Shown here in pieces: positions 9,570 to 15,564 of a stretch of DNA of 36,595 nt. Numbering within the stretch: the stretch's first letter is position 1; each line of letters starts with the position of its first letter. The stretch is taken from contig PAIY01000198.1 of the NCBI GenBank assembly GCA_002704825.1, positions 1 to 36,595 of the forward strand, read 5' to 3'. Origin of the DNA: Phycisphaeraceae bacterium. GTDB taxonomy: Bacteria > Planctomycetota > Phycisphaerae > Phycisphaerales > Phycisphaeraceae. The notes below the pieces were generated by a model. It had not been told where the DNA came from, made no database searches, and saw nothing but the letters and a program-made list of their open reading frames with translations. Both the position numbers and the translations under genes were made by a program.

Positions 9570-10179
9570 CACCCCCGCCCCCGGAAGCCAAGACAGCGCA
9601 ACCGCTGAACAACCCAAGACCGGGCCGAATCTGGATCACCCGACGTTGCCGCTGCTCAAGAAGCAGTTCCCCAACGTCAAGTTCCTGGCCACCGAGTTTC
9701 GTGGTCAGACGACGGTGATTCTGCCCAAGGAGAACCTGGTCGAAGTCGCCACATTCCTGCGCGATGACGAACGTTGCCAGTACAAGTTCCTTTCGGATGT
9801 TGCAGGTATTGATTACCTGAAGTATCCGGCCAAGGCTGTCGAAGCGATGGGTCGCTTTGCCGTGCTTTACAACATCGTCAGTCGTCAGAAGGATCTGCGT
9901 CTGTTCCTCAAGGTCATGGTCAATCCGACACTGGATACCAGTGGCATTGAAGACGACCCGGCCTTGCACGTGCCCACCGTCACGGGTGTCTGGGCTGGCG
10001 CCGAGTGGACCGAGCGCGAAGTCTTCGACATGCTGGGCATTCGCTTTGATGGTCATCCCGACCTGCGCCGCATTCTGACCTGGGAAGATTTCCCGGCTCA
10101 CCCGCTGCGCAAGGATTACCCGGTGACAGGCCGCGGTGAACGTGAAACGTACAAGGTCGTCGGACGCGACGATATTTAA
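9562..10179 (+). CDS. nuoC: NADH-quinone oxidoreductase subunit C (30 kDa subunit)
   Basis: Subunit of the peripheral arm of respiratory complex I, which contributes to the quinone-binding interface with NuoD at the cytoplasmic face of the membrane. 205 residues. The family signature is clear: EWTEREVFDMLGIRFDGHPD followed by LRRILTWEDFPAHPLRKDYP. Residues 1-30 are a poorly conserved Pro/Gln-rich extension. The start at 9562 follows AGGAAG at about 10 nt and overlaps the upstream unknown gene by 8 nt. The usual neighbours nuoA, nuoB and nuoD are absent on both sides, so the gene is isolated from the rest of complex I. A frame 21 nt longer exists but has weaker support. Confidence 0.93.
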   Translation: MTDTPAPGSQDSATAEQPKTGPNLDHPTLPLLKKQFPNVKFLATEFRGQTTVILPKENLVEVATFLRDDERCQYKFLSDVAGIDYLKYPAKAVEAMGRFAVLYNIVSRQKDLRLFLKVMVNPTLDTSGIEDDPALHVPTVTGVWAGAEWTEREVFDMLGIRFDGHPDLRRILTWEDFPAHPLRKDYPVTGRGERETYKVVGRDDI

Positions 10180-10250
10180 CGCATTACAAATTGCACAACT
10201 GCACGGTTAGGCAATATTTCTGCACTACATTTTGAAAAGGGGTTTGAACC

Positions 10251-10505
10251 ATGGCAGAAGGTGACGCAAGTAAAAAGTTAGCAGCTGGGATTGTGGGTAT
10301 TCTTTTGGGAACATTTGGTATTCACAAGTTTATTTTGGGGTACACCAAAGAAGGTGTGATCATGCTTTTGGTCTCACTCTTTGGTTTTGGTATTGGCGCT
10401 CTGATCATGTGGGTTATTGGTATTATCGAAGGTATCATCTACCTCACCAAGTCCGACGAAGAATTCGTGGCAACCTACGTCAACGGCAAAAAGGGTTGGT
10501 TCTGA
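10251..10505 (+). CDS. TM2 domain protein
   Basis: Small inner-membrane protein of unknown function, 84 residues. It has the TM2 layout: a first hydrophobic helix at about 11-30 containing GIVGILLGTFGIHKFILGY, a short polar link with YTKEGV, and a second long hydrophobic region at about 37-66 ending in EGIIYLTKSDEEF. AAAAGGGG lies upstream of the ATG. It stands alone with its own intrinsic terminator 36 nt after the stop. Codon use here looks more AT-rich than in neighbouring genes. Proteins of this family occur widely without an agreed role. Confidence 0.88.
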   Translation: MAEGDASKKLAAGIVGILLGTFGIHKFILGYTKEGVIMLLVSLFGFGIGALIMWVIGIIEGIIYLTKSDEEFVATYVNGKKGWF

Positions 10506-10540
10506 TTTTCAATTGGTAACCACCAACCAACAAAACACAA

Positions 10541-10574
10541 AAACCTGTGTCACCTTCGACACAGGTTTTTTTTT
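10541..10574 (+). terminator. strong intrinsic terminator after the TM2 gene
   Basis: The perfect 11-bp stem AAACCTGTGTC / GACACAGGTTT with the 6-nt loop ACCTTC is followed by an uninterrupted T run (10566-10574). It is the clearest Rho-independent terminator in the window. Confidence 0.95.
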
Positions 10575-10618
10575 GTGTCTCCACGACAAGCGTTCCAAAT
10601 CATTTTATCTTCACCTTC

Positions 10619-10703
10619 CGTCACTCCCGCGCAGGCGGGAGTCCAGTGGAACTTGCAAGTGTCAACAGAATGCCACTGGATTCCCGCCTGCGCGGGAATG
10701 ACG
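10619..10703. repeat. palindromic intergenic repeat, copy 3
   Basis: An 85-bp element, the most symmetrical of the three. It begins CGTCACTCCCGCGCAGGCGG and ends with CCCGCCTGCGCGGGAATGACG, nearly its exact reverse complement; inner GTCCAGTGG / CCACTGGA arms surround about 25 nt. It can fold into one long stem as RNA or single-stranded DNA. Confidence 0.9.
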
Positions 10704-10781
10704 AAATGAGAGATAGCTTGGAGATTCGGTGTCGGAAGCGCTCGAAGACAGTTGCTGATGAGATGGATACGTCTTTGTCAT

Positions 10782-10867
10782 AGCCGCGTTGCGCCGCAAC
10801 GCGGCTGCCATGTATCAACTGAAACATTAACCTGCGTCGCGCCGCAACGTGGCACATTGATGATCTG
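10782..10867. repeat. degenerate tandem repeat with a 12-bp-arm palindrome
   Basis: Bases 10782-10806 are a perfect palindrome (12-bp arms starting AGCCGCGTTGCG, one central base). A related unit, CGTCGCGCCGCAACGTGGC, begins at 10835, 48 bp after the equivalent position, followed by similar flanks (TGCCATGTATCA versus GGCACATTGATGA). The remaining DNA to 11041 holds the palindrome TTAAATATC-AG-GATATTTAA (10892-10911) and must contain the ppa promoter, which I could not place. Confidence 0.7.
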
Positions 10868-11041
10868 ATTGGATATGAAAGATCTTTGTGCTTAAATATC
10901 AGGATATTTAACTCGCTTGATTTGAATACGGACTTTATCGGATTCTCAACAATATCTTTCAAGACAAGCCTTTAAATTGCCGTTATCATTCCTGTTAGTA
11001 GAAATAAAAGTAGGAAGAAAACATAGGAAGGTATTCGAAGA

Positions 11042-11725
11042 ATGGCAGGTCAAAATTCACCGATGTTCAACCGTTTCATGCTGGTTCCCCCGGGTCCGAA
11101 AGTGCCTGAAGTGATCAACGTGATCGTGGAAATCCCCAAAGGGCGTCGCAGTAAGTTTGAAGTCGATAAGGAATTGGGCCTCATCCGTCTGGATCGTTAC
11201 CTGTATTCCTCTGCTCACTATCCCGGTGACTACGGCTTTATCCCGCAGACCCTGGCTGAAGACGGTGACCCGCTTGACGCATTGGTGATGGTCAACGAAC
11301 CCACCTTCTCAGGCTGTCTGATTCGCGCGCGACCGCTGGGCTTGTTCAAGATGACCGACAAGGGCGAGAACGACTACAAGATTCTCTGCGTGCCCAACAC
11401 CGACCCGATCTTTGCGGAGCATCACGATCTCTGGCGCGTCCCGCCGCATTACCTGCGTGAAGTCGAACACTTTTTCAGCACGTACAAAGACCTGGAAGGC
11501 GAAGGCTCTGAAGTCGTCGCCCAGGGTTGGGACAATGTCGATAAGGCACACACAGAGATCCAGAAAGCCATCGACCGCTACAACGGCACGCTTGACACCA
11601 AGGCCAGGAAGTCCGTCCGCAAGGCTTCGACCCGTCGCAAAGCTGCTGCAGTCAATGCAACCAAGGTGACCCGCAAAGCCACCGCCAAGAAGGCTTCGAG
11701 TAAGAAGGCAACCAGGAAGAAATAA
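11042..11725 (+). CDS. ppa: inorganic pyrophosphatase with histone-H1-like C-terminal tail
   Basis: Hydrolyses pyrophosphate to two phosphates, pulling biosynthetic reactions forward; cytosolic family I soluble PPase, Mg-dependent. Residues 1-185 form the enzyme, with the signature DGDPLDALV holding metal ligands D74, D76 and D79, and a conserved YPGDYGFIP (60-68). The tail 187-227 is unusual: 18 of 41 residues are Lys or Arg, none are acidic, and the rest is mainly Ala, Ser and Thr in repeats such as RKATAKKASSKKATRKK. That composition resembles histone H1/Hc1-type nucleic-acid-binding tails. AGGAAGG lies about 10 nt before the ATG. It is transcribed alone and ends at an intrinsic terminator. 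Confidence 0.94.
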   Translation: MAGQNSPMFNRFMLVPPGPKVPEVINVIVEIPKGRRSKFEVDKELGLIRLDRYLYSSAHYPGDYGFIPQTLAEDGDPLDALVMVNEPTFSGCLIRARPLGLFKMTDKGENDYKILCVPNTDPIFAEHHDLWRVPPHYLREVEHFFSTYKDLEGEGSEVVAQGWDNVDKAHTEIQKAIDRYNGTLDTKARKSVRKASTRRKAAAVNATKVTRKATAKKASSKKATRKK

Positions 11726-11754
11726 GTCGCAATCACGCAAACCAACATTCACTC

Positions 11755-11791
11755 AACGGCAGGTCACACATGTGATTTGCCGTTTATTTTT
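11755..11791 (+). terminator. intrinsic terminator of ppa
   Basis: Arms AACGGCAGGTCACA and TGTGATTTGCCGTT pair over 14 positions (two of them G-T pairs) around the loop CA and run into TATTTTT. It starts 30 nt after the ppa stop codon. Confidence 0.9.
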
Positions 11792-11803
11792 GTGGATCAA
11801 AGC

Positions 11804-11836
11804 AAGAGCCGCGCACGAAGTAAACGGTTGCCTTGT
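11804..11836 (+). repeat. 33-bp dispersed repeat, copy A
   Basis: Contains AGAGCCGCGCACGAAGTAAA followed by CGGTTGCCTTGT. It matches 34608-34640 at 31 of 33 positions in the same orientation. Each copy lies in a gene-free gap, 44 to 80 bp after the end of a gene or terminator. Confidence 0.8.
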
Positions 11837-11927
11837 CCAATTGATTTATCGTTTACATGGCACGCGACTCTTGCAGTTGTGATAATGCGTGTTGCTCCTC
11901 TGCCCCGACCCGATCACCAAATTCTCA

Positions 11928-11957
11928 TTGACGGACTGCTATCAATTGGTTTATACT
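11928..11957 (+). promoter_or_regulatory. sigma-70-type promoter of the ilvB leader
   Basis: TTGACG (11928-11933) and TATACT (11952-11957) are separated by 18 bp, close to the housekeeping consensus. Transcription would start around 11964-11967, coinciding with the ATG of the leader peptide at 11967, so the leader mRNA would have almost no 5' untranslated region. Confidence 0.75.
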
Positions 11958-11966
11958 GTTCAGACT

Positions 11967-12050
11967 ATGTGCAACAAGGCTAACAATCTGGTTTCAAACG
12001 TCGTCACACTGCCGCTGGTCGTCAGCGCGGTGGCTGTCGTTGTTAGCTGA
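11967..12050 (+). CDS. Val/Leu-rich leader peptide of the ilvB attenuator
   Basis: A 27-codon open frame that starts MCNKANN and continues with LVSNVVTLPLVVSAVAVVVS, so 9 residues are Val and 3 are Leu, ending in TGA. The Val codons GTC/GTT cluster just before the stop, as in ilvB/ilvG leader peptides, whose translation measures charged tRNA-Val and tRNA-Leu. It lies 175 bp upstream of the acetolactate synthase start, behind a strong promoter. No ribosome-binding site precedes the ATG; the promoter position implies leaderless initiation. Isoleucine codons are absent. The peptide is too short to be a stable enzyme, and a sensing role is inferred from composition and context. Confidence 0.75.
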   Translation: MCNKANNLVSNVVTLPLVVSAVAVVVS

Positions 12051-12114
12051 GCGGTCGACCCGCGCCCCTTTGACACCGGGCAAAGCCAAATGCAATCCTG
12101 ACACAGGTTTGCCC
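12025..12114 (+). promoter_or_regulatory. ilvB leader: candidate attenuator with alternative RNA pairings
   Basis: Pairings visible by eye are GCGCGG (12025-12030) with CCGCGC (12060-12065), CTTTG (12068-12072) with CAAAG (12081-12085), and GGGCAAAGCC (12078-12087) with GGTTTGCCC (12106-12114, one bulged G). The second and third share bases and exclude each other; the first covers Val codons of the leader, so ribosome stalling would alter it. No T run follows, so the output may be Rho-dependent or translational rather than intrinsic termination. A further hairpin with arms GGCCT and AGGCC (12182-12205) lies just before the ilvB ribosome-binding site. Confidence 0.5.
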
Positions 12115-12225
12115 CATTACACCCACCATTGTTCAGCACGTAACTTTCAATCAAGCTCAGAAAACAACCACGACCCAAGCAGGCCTGCGTTATGCAATGA
12201 GGCCGACAAGCAAGGATCACAAAAT

Positions 12226-14049
12226 ATGAATCCCAAGGCAACTTCACAACGTAAAAGTCTCAACGCCAAAGACTTCGAACGTCCCACCCACGGCCCCAAG
12301 ACCGATGAATTTATCGGCATGACGGGTGCCCAGGCTTTCCATGAAATGATGCGCCGTCATGGTGTCGAATGCATCTTCGGTTATCCCGGCGGTGCCATCC
12401 TCCCGGTCTTTGATGCCATCTATAACTCACCACACTTCAAGTTCGTCCTGGCGCGACATGAACAGGGTGCCGGTCACATGGCTGAAGGCTACGCCCGCCG
12501 TACCGGTAAACCCGGCATCGTGCTTGTGACCTCAGGCCCCGGTGCCACCAACACCGTCACCCCGCTGCAGGACGCCTTGATGGACGGCACGCCCATGATC
12601 GTGTTCTCCGGTCAGGTTGCCACCGGCGCCATCGGCTCCGACGCTTTCCAGGAAGCCGACGTCACCGGCATCACCCGGTCCTGCACCAAGTGGAACGTCC
12701 TCGTCAAAGACGTGCGGGAAATTCCCCGTCGCATCAACGAAGCTTTCCATATTGCAACGACCGGTCGCCCCGGGCCGGTGCTCATTGACCTGCCCAAGGA
12801 CATCACCGCTTCGCTGATCAAGGAAGCGATCGATACTGAAATCGATCTGCCCGGTTACCACGTTCGCGAACTGGGGACCAGCAGTGAAATCGAACGTGCT
12901 GCGGAAATGATCAACAATGCCAAGAAACCGTTGTTCTACGTCGGTCAAGGTTGTGTGCTCTCCGGCGGGACGGACATCATGCGCGAGTGTGCTGCCAAAG
13001 CCAACATTCCCGTGACCACCACCTTGCTCGGTCTTGGTGCCTATGACGAAACCAAGGAAGACGCGCTGCACATGGTGGGTATGCATGGCAGTGCTTACTC
13101 CAACTGGGCCATGGATCAGGCTGACGTGATCGTCTCCATCGGTGCCCGGTTTGATGACCGCGTGACCGGTGATCTCAAGAAGTTTGCAGCATCAGCACGT
13201 GAAGCCGAACTGCTTGGCCGTGGCGGTATCATTCACTTTGACATTGCCCCGGAAAACATCAACAAGTCCGTCAATGCCACCATCGGTGTCGAAGGTGATG
13301 CACGTAAGAATCTCGAACTCCTGCTGCCGATGCTTAAGGAGCAGAAGCATCCCAAGTGGCATGCCCAGATTCAGGAATGGAAGCAGGCTCACCCATTCCG
13401 TTACAAGGATGATGACCGTGAGTTCCACTTAAAGCCCCAGGCTGTGATCGAAGAACTCAACAAGCAAACGCAGGGTGAAGCAATCATCTCCACCGGTGTG
13501 GGTCAGCATCAGATGTGGGCGGCTCAGTTCTATGATTACAAGCATCCGTCGCGCTGGATCACCTCCGGTGGTGCAGGCACGATGGGTTACGGCGTACCCG
13601 CTTCCGTCGGTGCCATGCTCGGTGAAATGGTCAAGGCCCAAAAGGAAGGCCGCAAGCCATTGCCCGTGATCAACATCGACGGTGACGGCAGCTTCTCCAT
13701 GACAGCCATGGAAATGACCACCGCTGCTCAGTACAAGATTCCCGCCAAGACCATCATCCTCAACAACGACTTCCAGGGGATGGTCAAGCAGTGGCAGGAC
13801 TTGTTCTATGAAGAGCGTTACTCGCACACCGAGATGCACAACCCCGACTTCGTGCAGTTGGTTGAAGCCATGCACTGCAAGGGCTTCCGCTGCACCAAGA
13901 AGGCAGACCTGCCTCGTGTGATGAAGGAATTCCTTGAACACGACGGTCCTGCCGTCCTCGACTGTCTGGTCGAAAAACACGAACACGTGTACCCGATGAT
14001 GCCCGCTGGCAAGAGCGTCAAGGACATGGTTCTCGGTGATTTCGACTAA
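12226..14049 (+). CDS. ilvB: acetolactate synthase, large (catalytic) subunit
   Basis: Condenses two pyruvates to 2-acetolactate, or pyruvate with 2-ketobutyrate, the first common step of valine, leucine and isoleucine synthesis; cytosolic, with TPP, FAD and Mg. 607 residues. Thiamine-binding N-domain with IFGYPGGAILPVFDA and the catalytic Glu in RHEQGAGHMAEGYAR; middle FAD-binding domain with GARFDDRVTGDL; C-terminal TPP motif beginning GDGSFSM and ending LNNDFQGMVKQWQ. Residues 1-30 are a basic, poorly conserved extension. AAGGAT lies upstream of the ATG at 12226; a longer open frame reaching back over the leader region is not supported. The regulatory subunit ilvN and ilvC are not adjacent. 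A Val/Leu-rich leader peptide upstream points to attenuation. Confidence 0.96.
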   Translation: MNPKATSQRKSLNAKDFERPTHGPKTDEFIGMTGAQAFHEMMRRHGVECIFGYPGGAILPVFDAIYNSPHFKFVLARHEQGAGHMAEGYARRTGKPGIVLVTSGPGATNTVTPLQDALMDGTPMIVFSGQVATGAIGSDAFQEADVTGITRSCTKWNVLVKDVREIPRRINEAFHIATTGRPGPVLIDLPKDITASLIKEAIDTEIDLPGYHVRELGTSSEIERAAEMINNAKKPLFYVGQGCVLSGGTDIMRECAAKANIPVTTTLLGLGAYDETKEDALHMVGMHGSAYSNWAMDQADVIVSIGARFDDRVTGDLKKFAASAREAELLGRGGIIHFDIAPENINKSVNATIGVEGDARKNLELLLPMLKEQKHPKWHAQIQEWKQAHPFRYKDDDREFHLKPQAVIEELNKQTQGEAIISTGVGQHQMWAAQFYDYKHPSRWITSGGAGTMGYGVPASVGAMLGEMVKAQKEGRKPLPVINIDGDGSFSMTAMEMTTAAQYKIPAKTIILNNDFQGMVKQWQDLFYEERYSHTEMHNPDFVQLVEAMHCKGFRCTKKADLPRVMKEFLEHDGPAVLDCLVEKHEHVYPMMPAGKSVKDMVLGDFD

Positions 14050-14104
14050 GCATTCAACACGTTACAAAAAGCTTGCATGCTCATAAACATGCAAAAGGAT
14101 AAGA

Positions 14105-14136
14105 GCCGCAGTTCGCCATGAGCTGCGGCTTTTTTT
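14105..14136 (+). terminator. intrinsic terminator of ilvB
   Basis: AGCCGCAG pairs with CTGCGGCT around an 11-nt loop and is followed by TTTTTT. It lies 55 nt after the stop. A smaller T-less hairpin (TTGCATG / CATGCAA) lies between the stop and the terminator. Confidence 0.92.
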
Positions 14137-14160
14137 ATGTCTGAAATGTCACCTTGGATA

Positions 14161-14212
14161 CCCGGCCAATATGGCCGGGCTATGTGTCTATAGCCGAGTC
14201 ATCTTGACTCGG
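14161..14212. repeat. pair of compact hairpins
   Basis: CCCGGCC-AATAT-GGCCGGG (14161-14179) and CCGAGTC-ATCTT-GACTCGG (14194-14212) have the same design, a perfect 7-bp stem with a 5-nt loop, and are spaced 33 bp centre to centre. They lie after the ilvB terminator and before the next gene. The rest of this 334-bp gap shows nothing else recognisable. Confidence 0.7.
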
Positions 14213-14383
14213 TTGCCTTGGTGTGATGTTCTTGAAAGATGTAGGAGGCAGATTGCATCACATTGCGACATGGGGCAGCTTCAACACAAAACGATGGAAG
14301 AACTGGAAGTTCTATGGGTAGGCATACATATGAGATTCATGTATGCTGCCACATCTCGCGCGATTGATTCCGGAGGAAAACGA

Positions 14384-15340
14384 ATGTCCAAATGTATTGT
14401 TGGTTTGATCGTCATGTTGTTTGCAGGCATGTTGCTTGTCGCCTGTCAGTCCAAGTCCGTCGAACCTGTTGCGAAGGTCAAACCCATCACACCACCTTCG
14501 GTTGAAGACGACAAACCAACGGATTTACCCGGACTTCATAATGTGGTGGCTTATACACCGGACACGTTTTCCGGCGCGGTGCCTGAAGGTGAGCAGGGTT
14601 TTGCAACGCTCAAGGCGATGGGGATCAAAACCGTGATCTCCGTCGATGGCGCCAAGCCCGACCTTGCTGCTGCGGGTAAGTTCGGTTTGCGATATGTGCA
14701 TTTACCGATTGGTTACGACGGGGTGCCGACGGATCGTCAGTTGGCGTTGGCGCGGGCAGTGCGTGATCTGGACGGACCGATTTACATTCACTGTCATCAT
14801 GGCAAGCATCGCTCCGCTGCAGCGACCGGCGCAGCTTGCGCAACGCTTGGGCGCATGACATCCGAAGATGCGGTCAGTCGTATGAAAGTCTCAGGCACAT
14901 CGCCCAAGTACAAGGGGCTTTACAGTGATGTCAGTCACGCAATGATGGTCAATGATGCCAAGCTCAACGAGGCATCCAATGTCTTCCCACAGGTATGGCA
15001 AACCAAGGGCATTGTCGATGCGATGGTGGCCATCGACGATGCGACCGAACATCTCAAAGACATCCAGCAAGCCGGTTGGCAAACACCCGCGGATCACCCC
15101 GACCTTGTCCCCGCTGCAGAAGCAGGGCGATTGGCGGACCTGTTACGCAATCTGCAGGATGACGCGGATGTCAAAGCAGAGCCCCGTGAACTCACGGATT
15201 GGATGCTCGAATCTGCAGCGGATGCTTCGAAGCTTGAAGCGATGATTGTTTCAGGTGACACTAAACCTGCATTACTTGATGCACAGTTTAAAGTGATCCG
15301 CGATGCGTGTAGCACTTGTCACGTGAAGTATCGCAATTGA
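14384..15340 (+). CDS. lipoprotein with Cys-phosphatase domain and C-terminal haem-binding motif
   Basis: Predicted exported lipoprotein, 318 residues. A hydrophobic leader ends at lipobox LVAC, with lipidated Cys21. Residues about 50-165 resemble the dual-specificity/tyrosine phosphatase fold: VVAYTPDTFSGAVPEGEQGF, TVISVDGAKPD, YVHLPIGYDG, then the P-loop HCHHGKHRS with catalytic Cys137 and Arg143 (HCX5R). Residues about 205-318 are helical and end with CSTCH (309-313), a covalent haem-attachment motif placed near the C-terminus as in cytochrome c'. This suggests a phosphatase-like domain joined to a c'-type cytochrome in the periplasm. GGAGG 7 nt before 14384 fixes the start; a longer open frame upstream lacks a leader. 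No redox partner gene is adjacent. Substrate unknown. Confidence 0.8.
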   Translation: MSKCIVGLIVMLFAGMLLVACQSKSVEPVAKVKPITPPSVEDDKPTDLPGLHNVVAYTPDTFSGAVPEGEQGFATLKAMGIKTVISVDGAKPDLAAAGKFGLRYVHLPIGYDGVPTDRQLALARAVRDLDGPIYIHCHHGKHRSAAATGAACATLGRMTSEDAVSRMKVSGTSPKYKGLYSDVSHAMMVNDAKLNEASNVFPQVWQTKGIVDAMVAIDDATEHLKDIQQAGWQTPADHPDLVPAAEAGRLADLLRNLQDDADVKAEPRELTDWMLESAADASKLEAMIVSGDTKPALLDAQFKVIRDACSTCHVKYRN

Positions 15341-15383
15341 GACGTTGTTCGTTTTGATGTTTCTGATTCATATCTTGCATTAT

Positions 15384-15511
15384 CAAAGCCGTGTCACTCC
15401 TGTGGTTCGGGTCGATTTACCGACGGAGACACATTCAATTTCAACACGTGTAAGAGCACGTTGTCTGTGAGATTGACAAGGCACCCGTGCCGCAGGAGCG
15501 TCACGGCTTTG
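15384..15511. repeat. imperfect 29-bp inverted repeat between convergent genes
   Basis: 15384-15412 is similar to the reverse complement of 15483-15511; the outer ten bases (CAAAGCCGTG) match exactly and about 6 of the other 19 differ. The 70-nt centre has no other feature. It lies between the convergent lipoprotein and histidine kinase genes and has no T run on either side, so it is not a typical terminator. Confidence 0.6.
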
Positions 15512-15564
15512 AGATCGTTTGGAATCTGCCAATTGATTGTGTTGGTAGATTAGGTTTTGAAAAC

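Noticed and set aside
5956-10703. CRISPR array made of the palindromic repeats
   Set aside because: Copies are kilobases apart with genes between them, 85-92 bp long and lack regular spacers.
12040-12225. N-terminal extension of acetolactate synthase back to 12040
   Set aside because: The extra 62 residues show no homology, overlap the leader peptide in another frame and would remove the good ribosome-binding site at 12226.
14171-14383. Longer cytoplasmic form of the phosphatase-cytochrome protein
   Set aside because: The upstream in-frame residues include the intergenic hairpins and would bury the lipoprotein signal; GGAGG supports 14384.
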